DNA of 6,116 bases from an uncultured Erysipelotrichaceae bacterium (GCA_905201565.1 CAJKOS010000111.1:1-6116); one strand, 5' to 3'; numbered from the stretch's first letter, positions 1-6,068 are shown. Program-made: numbers and translations. Notes: generated from the sequence alone by a model not told the origin.

Positions 1-23
1 AATGTCAAAAAACTAAGCCAGTC

Positions 24-65
24 GCAATTCATCCCACCACCTGTAGAGGTGGGGGGATTTCTTGC
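24..65 (+). mobile_element. IS200/IS605-type right-end hairpin (left copy)
   Basis: A 42-nt imperfect hairpin. The inner stem is CCACCT (37-42), loop GTAG (43-46), AGGTGG (47-52). After one A/G mismatch it continues as ATCCC (31-35) against GGGAT (54-58), and an outer GCAA (24-27) pairs with TTGC (62-65). From memory, the pattern GCAATTCATC, hairpin, then a T-rich TTTCTTGCT segment is typical of the 3' end just after tnpB in IS200/IS605-type elements, where it is the transposase recognition hairpin and overlaps the guide-RNA/terminator region. In that reading the element lies to the left and is transcribed toward this window. The bases before it allow a frame ending in TAA at 14-16 that could be the tail of such a gene, but too little is present to call it. 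A second, inverted copy lies at 6069-6113. Confidence 0.6.
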
Positions 66-69
66 TTTA

Positions 70-727
70 TTATGTGTTAAAAGAACGATAATCCTCATTC
101 AGAATATTCAGATCCCCATAATCAGGCAATCTGTCATATTCTGATACTCGATCCCAATTAACAATCTCACTATCAGAAACAGAAATTTTCGAGAACGGAA
201 ACCGTTCATCTCCAGATACATGTGCGTGAAGCCCAACGAAGTTTCCAATATGTGCATAGGAATCTTCCAGAAGTCTCTCTCCTTCATAACTGTATAACGT
301 ATACTTTCCACTCTCTTGTACTTTTAATACATCCGGACTATATGCTTCACTTGCCCATTGCGCTGGATAGCCAACCAGACCTCTGTATTTCGTGAACTAC
401 TCCATAATAGTCCACCAGGTTATACTTGCCATTCAGTTTCACCTTCAGGACATTGCCACTGTAGTGCATGGATGCCCATTGGGAAGGATAACCTTTTACA
501 CCACTGACTGTTTCAAATCCCTGATCGATCATGCCATTGAGAATGGTCACTTCTTCATAACCATCAAACAGACCTTCATCCGGATGGACTGCCCAGATGA
601 CTTCTTTGATTTCTTCTTCTGAAACAGGAACTGCTTTCGCTTCTTGTACAGGCTGCTGAACTGCTGAACACCCGGCTAATGCCATACAGAGACAACTGAC
701 CATTAATGATTTGCTATGTCTTTTCAT
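70..727 (-). pseudogene. Frameshifted lipoprotein with tandem WG-like repeats
   Basis: The gene starts at ATG 727 behind an AGAGGGG ribosome binding site. It encodes a lipoprotein signal (basic MKRHSK, hydrophobic core, lipobox LAGC with Cys20), so the product should be lipid-anchored on the outer face of the membrane. The starting frame stops at TGA 347-349 after 126 codons. One base is in excess: the frame offset by +1 continues without a stop to TAA at 70-72, and repairing it gives about 218 residues. The repair is supported by an internal repeat of period 40. Residues 76-110 (with GYPSQWAS, VLKV, GKYNL, YYG) match 116-150 of the repaired protein (GYPAQWAS, VLKV, GKYTL, YEG), and the second copy is readable only in the shifted frame. 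The shift lies between a TAG in the second frame (397-399) and about 383; the AAA run at 388-390 (minus strand) is the best candidate, since dropping one A gives HEYRGLVGYP. The GKY..L....G units look like degenerate WG repeats. Function is unknown; recent inactivation, strain variation or a sequencing error are all possible. Confidence 0.85.
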
Positions 728-824
728 CAGATTTTCCCCTCTTTCTTCCTGATTAAAGACTAAACCATTGTGCTTTTGGATTTAGACACCACCCGATGAA
801 ATACACATTTTTGCGACAGATAAC

Positions 825-846
825 AAAAAAGTGGCATTTCTGCCAC
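825..846 (-). terminator. Intrinsic terminator of the ROK gene
   Basis: Read on the minus strand, a perfect 6-bp stem GTGGCA/TGCCAC with a GAAA loop is followed directly by six T residues. It begins 7 bases after the ROK stop codon and separates that gene from the lipoprotein gene downstream. Confidence 0.9.
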
Positions 847-853
847 CTGTGTA

Positions 854-1762
854 TCAGTCTTCAACATGTTCAATGATCTTACGGTAATTATAGACTGCCC
901 CAAACATACGGGCATTGGAATGGAAGTCTGATTCTACAACTTCTGGTTCCCAGATGTTCTGGAATGGAACATTCACAAACCTTCTGTGTACTGCTTCTTT
1001 GATCAGTTTCATGAATGTTGGATCATCGGTGATATTTCCACCGATGACAACACGTGAAGCATCGGTGATGCACTGGATGTTGTAAATGTATGTCGCAAGT
1101 CTGTCACAGTACTTGTTCACACCACGCAATACATCTTCATTGCCACTCTGTATGCGGCTCATGATACGGATGATGTTCATGTTCTTCACACCGGTTTCTT
1201 CTTCCACACAGCGTGTCAGTCCATCAATACCATTGGATCTTGCAAACATGGCAAGGTCGCCATCCCTTTCTTTGTAGTCACCACGGATATAGGAGAACTC
1301 CCCTGCCGCATAATGGGCACCATCGAGAAGATGACCATCTGTCACAAGGGCTCCACCAATACCGCCACCAAGTACCATTAACATAAAGCCATTGCGGATA
1401 CCCTTTAAAGAACCATAACCAATCTCCGCAAGAGCTGCTGCCTTGGCATCATTATAAATTGCTACAGGCATGTTCACCATTTCAGAGACTTCCTTAGCAT
1501 ATTCCATATTGCGTACCCAGCGGAATACACCACCACTATATGCCATACCTTTTTTCTCATCGATGACACCAGGCATCGTAATACTGACACCTTCAACATC
1601 ATCTTCATACTGTTCGCAGATATCTGCCAGTGGTTCGAACAATTCTTCTTTGGATGTGATCGGGAATGTGACACGGCCTGTGTCCAGGACATCGAGTTCT
1701 TCCGTTACTATGCCATAGCGAAAGACACCGCTGTCAATGTCTATGCATAAATACTGTTTCAT
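854..1762 (-). CDS. ROK-family sugar kinase homologue, zinc-less and with degenerate motifs
   Basis: This 302-residue protein has the length and order of ROK (repressor, ORF, kinase) family sugar kinases, cytosolic enzymes that phosphorylate hexoses or glycosides with ATP. Visible motifs are the N-terminal phosphate strand CIDIDSGVFRYG (6-17), YNDAKAAALAE (103-113) with the expected catalytic Asp105, VLGGGIGGALV (130-140), GEFSYIRG (154-161), and IGGN (240-243) near the C-terminus. There is no N-terminal HTH, so it is the kinase-type rather than the repressor-type. Two departures stand out. The canonical DIGGT reads DIDSG, and the GEIGH element reads GEFSY, lacking the His; the following CxCGxxGC zinc cluster is absent. 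Zinc-less ROK proteins, including BglK-like beta-glucoside kinases, are known in Bacillota, so loss of the zinc site alone does not mean inactivity. Substrate cannot be named. An AAGGAG site (1769-1774) sits 6 bases before the ATG. No sugar transporter or glycosidase gene is adjacent. Confidence 0.88.
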   Translation of the reverse strand: MKQYLCIDIDSGVFRYGIVTEELDVLDTGRVTFPITSKEELFEPLADICEQYEDDVEGVSITMPGVIDEKKGMAYSGGVFRWVRNMEYAKEVSEMVNMPVAIYNDAKAAALAEIGYGSLKGIRNGFMLMVLGGGIGGALVTDGHLLDGAHYAAGEFSYIRGDYKERDGDLAMFARSNGIDGLTRCVEEETGVKNMNIIRIMSRIQSGNEDVLRGVNKYCDRLATYIYNIQCITDASRVVIGGNITDDPTFMKLIKEAVHRRFVNVPFQNIWEPEVVESDFHSNARMFGAVYNYRKIIEHVED

Positions 1763-1781
1763 GATCTGCTCCTTATCAGCT

Positions 1782-1806
1782 GCTATTACATTTATTGTAA
1801 CATAGC
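1782..1806 (-). promoter_or_regulatory. Extended -10 promoter overlapped by an inverted repeat, upstream of the ROK gene
   Basis: On the minus strand TGT-TACAAT (1802 to 1794) is a TGn-extended -10 box, giving a predicted start near 1787 and a leader of about 24 bases. No good -35 is visible because the preceding bases are the T tract of the ttcA terminator. The box lies inside an imperfect palindrome: GCTATgTTACA, spacer ATAAA, TGTAATAGC, with perfect TTACA/TGTAA inner arms. A palindrome over a -10 box is what a repressor operator would look like, but no regulator is known here. Confidence 0.4.
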
Positions 1807-1811
1807 TGAAG

Positions 1812-1833
1812 AAAAAAACAGCATTCGCTGTTT
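1812..1833 (-). terminator. Intrinsic terminator overlapping the ttcA-like stop codon
   Basis: On the minus strand AAACAGC and GCTGTTT form a 7-bp stem around a GAAT loop, and the T run continues to seven residues. The 5' arm of the stem uses the last two bases of the TAA stop codon (1832-1834), so the coding region and terminator physically overlap. This separates the tRNA-modification gene from the ROK gene. Confidence 0.85.
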
Positions 1834-2671
1834 AGTTCTCATCATATTCATCCAGAAAGTTATGCACTACACCATTGCGCTTATATCCCGGAAAGGTATC
1901 AAGCTGTACAGCATGCAATGCACTGAAGATATTGTCCTCAATTCCAGGATTATCTTTTTTGAGCTCGGCAATGAGATCCTTGATCTCTTTGCGCTTGGAA
2001 CTGATACCGCTGTTTTCCTCTTCCAGTGCTTCGGTGAGCCGGCAGGCACAGCGGATGAAGTGCAGATCATTCATATCACACCAGCGGATGATGTCTTCTT
2101 CCTTGATACAATACATCGGTCGTATAAGTTCCATCCCCGCATAGTTTTCACTATGAGACTTGGGAATGATGGTCTCGATCTTGGAGGAATAAAACATCGA
2201 CATGAGTGGTGTCTCAATCGCATCGTTGAGATGATGACCAAGGGCAATCTTGTTGCAGCCAAGTTCCTGTGCCTTGTTATACAAAGCACCTCTTCTCATC
2301 CTTGCACAAAGATAGCAGGGAGACTTGCCGGTATGGTTGGCAATATCAAAGATACGGGTGGAGAATACCGTTATCGGAAGACCAAGCTTTTCAGCATTTT
2401 CTTCAATGCGCCTGCGGTTGAGGGGATTATACCCCGGGTCCATGACCAGGTACACAAGTTCAAAGTCCTCCATGCGGTATTTCTGGTACATCCTTAGCAT
2501 AAACGCCATTAACATGCTGTCTTTGCCACCGGAAATACATGCCGCTATCCTGTCACCCTTTTCTATCAGCTGATAGCGATGAATGGCAATCTGGAATTTT
2601 GACCAGAGCTCCTTATGAAATTTCTTTGTGATATTCTGTTCAATCTTCTGTATGTCATTCAATTCCCGCAC
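1832..2671 (-). CDS. ttcA: TtcA-like PP-loop tRNA thiolation enzyme
   Basis: A 279-residue cytosolic protein of the TtcA group of PP-loop ATPases. In Escherichia coli, TtcA adenylates cytidine 32 of certain tRNAs and replaces its oxygen with sulfur, using a 4Fe-4S cluster. Seen here are the PP-loop SGGKDS (47-52), the PCYLC pair (Cys119 and Cys122), the RMRRGALY stretch after it, GHHLNDAIET (145-154), IRPMYCIKEEDI (183-194) and FIRCACR (205-211). The last probably supplies the third cluster cysteine, where E. coli has a CNLC segment. The C-terminal NIFSALHAV aligns with TtcA's METMFSAM-type helix, and the E. coli tail beyond that is shorter here. The start is GTG at 2671, chosen because a perfect AAAGGAGG (2679-2686) lies 7 bases upstream. 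The exact tRNA target in Bacillota is uncertain, so the TtcA name is by family resemblance. Confidence 0.82.
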   Translation of the reverse strand: MRELNDIQKIEQNITKKFHKELWSKFQIAIHRYQLIEKGDRIAACISGGKDSMLMAFMLRMYQKYRMEDFELVYLVMDPGYNPLNRRRIEENAEKLGLPITVFSTRIFDIANHTGKSPCYLCARMRRGALYNKAQELGCNKIALGHHLNDAIETPLMSMFYSSKIETIIPKSHSENYAGMELIRPMYCIKEEDIIRWCDMNDLHFIRCACRLTEALEEENSGISSKRKEIKDLIAELKKDNPGIEDNIFSALHAVQLDTFPGYKRNGVVHNFLDEYDEN

Positions 2672-2678
2672 AGTACTT

Positions 2679-2686
2679 CCTCCTTT
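2679..2686 (-). promoter_or_regulatory. Strong ribosome binding site fixing the GTG start of the ttcA-like gene
   Basis: AAAGGAGG on the minus strand, 7 bases before GTG at 2671. It decides the non-ATG start, because no in-frame ATG with a comparable site is near. Confidence 0.8.
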
Positions 2687-2697
2687 AAAGCCCCGCT

Positions 2698-2706
2698 ATT
2701 GTACCA
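2698..2706 (-). promoter_or_regulatory. Extended -10 promoter for the ttcA-like gene
   Basis: TGG-TACAAT on the minus strand is a TGn-extended -10 box matching 5 of 6 consensus bases. The -35 position is weak (TTCTTT at 17 bp). The predicted start near 2691 would give a leader of about 20 bases that contains the ribosome binding site. The box lies just downstream of the typA terminator, so the gene can be transcribed independently of typA. Confidence 0.45.
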
Positions 2707-2718
2707 GAGGCAGACACA

Positions 2719-2741
2719 GAAAAGAAGGCATCTGCCTTCTT
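2719..2741 (-). terminator. Intrinsic terminator of typA
   Basis: On the minus strand AAGAAGGC and GCCTTCTT form an 8-bp stem around an AGAT loop, starting 2 bases after the typA stop codon. The T tract is short (the end of the stem plus TT, then C), so partial read-through into the ttcA-like gene is possible. Confidence 0.7.
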
Positions 2742-2743
2742 CC

Positions 2744-4582
2744 TCATTCAGCTTCTTTTTCAATCTTACCGATCTCGCGATAATGTCTTCTTCTTTCGAT
2801 CTCTGTAAGATACTTCTTACGAACACGGATATCGGTTGGTGTGATCTCAACAAGTTCATCATCATTGATGAATTCAATCGCACTTTCCAGTGTCAATACA
2901 CGTGGTGGTACAAGCTTCATCGCTTCATCATTACCGGTGGAGCGAACAGCTGTCATCTTCTTGTTCTTGATCGGGTTGACACCCATGTCCATGTTCTTGG
3001 CAGAGACACCGATGATCATACCTTCATACACAGGGGTCTGCGCACCGATGAAAAGTGTACCTCTTTCCTGGATATTCCAGAGCGCATATGTCATGGCACC
3101 ACCTGTTTCAGTAGAAATCAGTGCACCGTTTTCACGCTGTGGGATTTCACCCTTGAACGGTTCATAGTCCGCAAGTCTTTGTACAAGCGTACCTTCACCA
3201 TGTGTCATATTGATGAAGTCAGAACGGAAACCGATGAGACCTCTTGTAGGTACCATGTAGGTAATACGTGTATAAGAACCGATTTCTTCCATATTGGAAA
3301 GAACACCCTTACGCACATTCAATGCACTGATGACAGAACCAGAATATTCTGTTGGTACATCGATGACAACTTCCTCTACCGGTTCACATGTCACACCATC
3401 CATCTTCTTGAGAATGACCTCAGGTCTTGAAACAGCTACTTCATAGCCTTCACGTCTCATCTGTTCAAGCAGAATTGTCAGATGCAATTCACCACGGCCA
3501 GAAACCTTGAATGTATCTGTAGAATCTGTTTCTTCTACCTTGAGACCGACATTGACCTCAAGTTCCTTTTCCAGTCTTTCACGGATGTTACGGGAAGTGA
3601 CAAACTTACCTGTCTGACCAGCAAACGGAGAATCGTTGACCATGAAATTCATGGAAAGTGTAGGTTCTTCAATCTTGATCATCGGCATCGGATCTGTTAC
3701 ACCTACCGGGCATAACGTATCACCGATGTTGATATCCGGAATACCGGATATCATGACAATTTCACCACACTGCGCTTCTTCTACCGGAATGCGGCTGAGA
3801 CCTTTGTAAACAAAGATCTGGTTTGTCTTGCCCTGGTGGGCAGTGCCGTTGGCATTGCATACTTCATATGGTGCAGCTGCTTTGAGTGTACCTTTATAGA
3901 TTCTGCCAATACCGAGTCTTCCAATATAATCATCGTAAGCAAGTGCACATATCTGCATCTGCACTGCTTCATCCATCAGATTTGGATATGCCTGTACATG
4001 GTGGATGATCGTTTCAAACAATGGAACGATGTCCTCATTTGTATCATTGTCCCAGTCATAGCGGACAATACCATCACGCGCTACACCATAGAGAATCGGG
4101 AAGTCGAGCTGATCATCTGCCGCATTAAGTTCAAGGAACAGATCATAGACTTCATCGATGACTTCTGTTGCTCTTGCGTCCTGCTTGTCCATCTTGTTGA
4201 TGAGAAGAATCGGACGAAGACCGATTTCCAGTGACTTCTGCAGAACGAATCTTGTCTGTGGCATAGGACCTTCTGCACTATCGACAAGAAGGATGACCGT
4301 ATCAACTGTTTTGATAATACGTTCTACTTCACTGGAGAAATCCGCATGGCCTGGTGTATCGACAATGTTGATCTTATAATCTTTATATGTTACTGAGCAG
4401 TTTTTGGAATAAATGGTGATTCCTCTTTCACGCTCGAGGTCGTTGGAGTCCATAATGCAGTCAACGACTTTTTCGTTATCCTTGAATACGTGGCTCTGCT
4501 TGAGAAACGCATTGACCAGGGTGGACTTGCCTGCATCAACGTGAGCAATCACCGCAATATTGATAATCTTCTGATAATCCAT
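2744..4582 (-). CDS. typA: Translational GTPase TypA/BipA
   Basis: At 612 residues this is full length for TypA/BipA, an EF-G-like GTPase that binds the ribosome and helps 50S assembly and growth under stress or cold. The GTPase domain shows G1 AHVDAGKST (13-21), G2 RGITI (53-57, Thr56), G3 DTPGHADF (75-82, catalytic His79) and G4 NKMD (129-132). The G5 region reads YGVARDG (165-171) where TypA proteins usually have YASAxxG. Domain II follows (DYIGRLGIGRIYKG, about 217-230), then an EF-G-like domain III with SGRGELHL, a domain V with TRGLIGFRSDF, and the TypA-specific C-terminal domain (QRENGALIS, QERGTLF, VYEGMIIG, DDELVEITP, RVRKKYL). These last elements separate it from LepA and EF-G. The ATG at 4582 has a GGAGAGGTGA ribosome site. 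It is transcribed from its own promoter, divergently from the DUF3990 cassette. Confidence 0.97.
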   Translation of the reverse strand: MDYQKIINIAVIAHVDAGKSTLVNAFLKQSHVFKDNEKVVDCIMDSNDLERERGITIYSKNCSVTYKDYKINIVDTPGHADFSSEVERIIKTVDTVILLVDSAEGPMPQTRFVLQKSLEIGLRPILLINKMDKQDARATEVIDEVYDLFLELNAADDQLDFPILYGVARDGIVRYDWDNDTNEDIVPLFETIIHHVQAYPNLMDEAVQMQICALAYDDYIGRLGIGRIYKGTLKAAAPYEVCNANGTAHQGKTNQIFVYKGLSRIPVEEAQCGEIVMISGIPDINIGDTLCPVGVTDPMPMIKIEEPTLSMNFMVNDSPFAGQTGKFVTSRNIRERLEKELEVNVGLKVEETDSTDTFKVSGRGELHLTILLEQMRREGYEVAVSRPEVILKKMDGVTCEPVEEVVIDVPTEYSGSVISALNVRKGVLSNMEEIGSYTRITYMVPTRGLIGFRSDFINMTHGEGTLVQRLADYEPFKGEIPQRENGALISTETGGAMTYALWNIQERGTLFIGAQTPVYEGMIIGVSAKNMDMGVNPIKNKKMTAVRSTGNDEAMKLVPPRVLTLESAIEFINDDELVEITPTDIRVRKKYLTEIERRRHYREIGKIEKEAE

Positions 4583-4614
4583 ATACTCACCTCTCCTGTT
4601 CTCGAAACGTGTCT

Positions 4615-4643
4615 ATTATATTTTTTTACATCCTCAAAATCAA
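4615..4643 (-). promoter_or_regulatory. Sigma-A promoter of typA
   Basis: On the minus strand TTGATT (4643 to 4638), a 17-bp spacer containing an A run, and a perfect TATAAT (4620 to 4615). The predicted start is near 4608, giving a leader of about 26 bases with the ribosome site. This is the best promoter in the window. Its -35 box is 18 bp from the -35 of the divergent promoter. Confidence 0.82.
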
Positions 4644-4661
4644 CAAAAAGAAAAGGGCCCA

Positions 4662-4690
4662 TTCACTTTATACTCCTTTGGGAGTATGAT
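4662..4690 (+). promoter_or_regulatory. Promoter of the DUF3990-HTH cassette
   Basis: TTCACT (4662-4667), a 17-bp spacer and TATGAT (4685-4690) match 4 and 5 of 6 consensus bases. Transcription would start near 4697, almost at the AGGAGG (4698-4703), so the leader would be only about 11 bases to ATG 4708 or 17 to ATG 4714. An inverted repeat covers most of the spacer and the first bases of the -10 box. Confidence 0.6.
4670..4687. promoter_or_regulatory. Candidate operator: 7-bp-arm inverted repeat
   Basis: ATACTCC (4670-4676), spacer TTTG, GGAGTAT (4681-4687) is a perfect 7+7 inverted repeat lying between the -35 and -10 boxes of the cassette promoter. The downstream gene encodes an XRE-type HTH protein, so autorepression is the natural reading. 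It is followed by G, A and T rather than a T tract, so it is not a terminator of the upstream region. Confidence 0.6.
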
Positions 4691-4707
4691 TGTTGTGAGG
4701 AGGTGAT

Positions 4708-5391
4708 ATGCTCATGATCAAAAAGCTCTATCACGGTTCCATCAGCATCATTGAGAAATCCATATTTGGATACGGGAAAACATATAACGATTATGGTCCT
4801 GGCTTTTATTGCACTGAGAGTCTCGAAATGGCAAAGGAATGGGGCGTCAGCAGGAACCAGGATGGTTATGCCAACTGCTATGAAATCGAATGTGATGGTC
4901 TGCAAATTCTCAATCTGAATGCCAGAGAATACTGTATCCTGCATTGGCTGACAATACTGCTGCAAAATCGCGAGTTTGACATTCCATCCGGTCTTGCTTT
5001 AGAGGCAAAAGAATATCTGCTGGCTAATTTTTCCATCGATTACAATAACTATGATGTGATCATTGGCTATCGTGCCGATGACAGCTATTTTTCGTTTGCC
5101 CAGGATTTTATCAATGGCACAATTTCTTACCGCCAGCTTAACAATGCAATGCATCTTGGCAGACTTGGCACACAGTTTGTGCTCAAAAGCAAGGAAGCAT
5201 TTGACCGGATCCGATTTGTTGGCAGTGAGATTGCCGAAAGCAGCGAATGGTACGCAAAAAAAATGATACGAGACAAAACCGCCCGGCGCGAGTATTTTGA
5301 CGTGGAGCGTAATCGCCGTCAACGCGGTGATTTGTATATCACACAAATCATGGATGAGGAGATGAGTCCCTATGATACACGCCTACGATAG
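4708..5391 (+). CDS. DUF3990 protein, ADP-ribosyltransferase-like, putative toxin
   Basis: The 227-residue protein carries the marks of the DUF3990 family: KLYHGS (6-11), DYGPGFYCTES (28-38) with AKEWG after it, a central YDVIIGYRADDSYF (115-128), an FINGTIS stretch (134-140) and TQFVLKSKEAF (155-165). From memory this family falls in the ADP-ribosyltransferase fold, where YHG and GFY-type strands hold NAD and a later Gln/Glu completes the site; here Gln156 is a candidate. The last 45 residues are rich in Arg, Lys and Glu and lie beyond the core domain. No signal peptide or membrane segment is visible, so action should be cytosolic. ATG 4708 lies only 4 bases after AGGAGG; ATG 4714, giving MIKKLYHGS, is 10 bases after it and is an equally good start. 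The target is unknown. The role as toxin rests on family and context, not on a demonstrated activity. Confidence 0.8.
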   Translation: MLMIKKLYHGSISIIEKSIFGYGKTYNDYGPGFYCTESLEMAKEWGVSRNQDGYANCYEIECDGLQILNLNAREYCILHWLTILLQNREFDIPSGLALEAKEYLLANFSIDYNNYDVIIGYRADDSYFSFAQDFINGTISYRQLNNAMHLGRLGTQFVLKSKEAFDRIRFVGSEIAESSEWYAKKMIRDKTARREYFDVERNRRQRGDLYITQIMDEEMSPYDTRLR

Positions 5392-6016
5392 GGTTTATCT
5401 GGACAAAGCCCGCACTGCCCTTGGTCGTATGTTGGACTTTGCGGTGTATGATCTCAAATACGATATAACTGAATTTTTCAATTTGTTCATCCAGTCCGGT
5501 GTTGCAAAACGCTTTGAAGCTGGCGATTTCACTGTTATTGTCGGAATGTCCGGCGTGGAACTTGCTTATGAAGTCCTTGCGCAATCCGGTGTGGAAAGAA
5601 AGCGTATAAAACCAAACTATACCATCTCACGAAGCGAAGAATACTGGACTGGCTGGGCATTAGCTTACTACCAATGGGAAACATCCATGAGCTTTACAGA
5701 GATCGTCAGGTATGTTCCCATCGAAGATATGAAAGCTCTTTATGCCCCTTATCATGAAATGGATATCCGTCAATTCGTTGATAAGGTGAATGCATTGCAT
5801 AAAGCCACAAAGCCCGAAACAAACCTGAAACTCCTGCGGCAGAATGCCGGGCTGAGCCAACGTGATCTTGCGGATTTATCCGCTATCCCAATACGCACCA
5901 TCCAGCAATACGAACAGCGGCAGAAGAATATCAACAAGGCTCAGGCAGAATATCTTGTCGTGCTATCAAAGGTACTTTGCTGTGAGGTAGAGGACCTGAT
6001 AGAGAAAACACAATAG
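5372..6016 (+). CDS. HTH_3/XRE-domain protein paired with DUF3990, putative antitoxin and autoregulator
   Basis: A 214-residue protein in two parts. Residues 1-145 form a conserved domain with AYDRVYLDKA (4-13), DITEFFNLFIQSGVA (31-45), MSGVELAYEVL (59-69) and SEEYWTGWALAYYQW (88-102). I recognise this as the type found with DUF3990 genes in gut Firmicutes but cannot name the domain. Residues 151-209 are an XRE/HTH_3 DNA-binding domain (LKLLRQNAGLSQRDLADLSAIPIRTIQQYEQ form, then a CEVEDLIE end). The ATG at 5372 lies inside the DUF3990 gene and overlaps it by 20 bp, with GAGGAG about 10 bases upstream, which suggests translational coupling. An N-terminal partner-binding part plus a C-terminal DNA-binding part is common in antitoxins that repress their own operon. 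Neutralising activity is inferred. A strong terminator follows at once. Confidence 0.8.
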   Translation: MIHAYDRVYLDKARTALGRMLDFAVYDLKYDITEFFNLFIQSGVAKRFEAGDFTVIVGMSGVELAYEVLAQSGVERKRIKPNYTISRSEEYWTGWALAYYQWETSMSFTEIVRYVPIEDMKALYAPYHEMDIRQFVDKVNALHKATKPETNLKLLRQNAGLSQRDLADLSAIPIRTIQQYEQRQKNINKAQAEYLVVLSKVLCCEVEDLIEKTQ

Positions 6017-6019
6017 AAT

Positions 6020-6058
6020 AACCGTGGCAATTCACAATGCTGATTGTCACGGTTTTTT
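6020..6058 (+). terminator. Strong intrinsic terminator of the DUF3990-HTH cassette
   Basis: AACCGTGGCAAT (6020-6031) pairs with ATTGTCACGGTT (6043-6054) through one G-U wobble, giving a 12-bp stem with an 11-base loop. It is followed by T residues to 6058. It starts 4 bases after the TAG stop of the HTH gene. Confidence 0.93.
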
Positions 6059-6068
6059 ATTTAAAACC

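Noticed and set aside
24..65. The end hairpins as a CRISPR repeat pair or as phage attachment sites.
   Set aside because: There are only two copies, inverted and 6 kb apart, with a self-pairing structure and no integrase gene in the window. An IS-end origin fits better.
108..311. A 67-codon minus-strand frame downstream of the lipoprotein stop.
   Set aside because: It is neither of the two frames carrying the lipoprotein repeats. The frame with the continued GYP.QWAS repeat covers the same bases and runs to 70.
392..622. A 76-codon plus-strand frame.
   Set aside because: It is antisense to the lipoprotein gene and has no ribosome binding site or motif.
728..824. A possible promoter for the lipoprotein gene (TTGTTA, 17 bp, TATTTC).
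   Set aside because: The -10 matches only 3 of 6 bases and the -35 overlaps the T tract of the ROK terminator. Apart from the ribosome binding site just upstream of the start, I see nothing else convincing in this 97-bp gap.
1862..2497. A 211-codon open frame on the plus strand.
   Set aside because: It is antisense to the PP-loop gene, with no ribosome site or family motif. The minus-strand gene explains this stretch.
2615..3430. A 271-codon open frame on the plus strand.
   Set aside because: It lies antisense to typA and the start of the ttcA-like gene, both firmly identified by motifs. Its product has a low-complexity, Cys/His/Thr-rich composition typical of an antisense shadow.
3836..4234. 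A 132-codon open frame on the plus strand.
   Set aside because: It is antisense to the typA GTPase domain and has no recognisable motif.
4655..4660. GGGCCC palindrome between the two divergent promoters.
   Set aside because: A six-base palindrome is too short to separate from chance.
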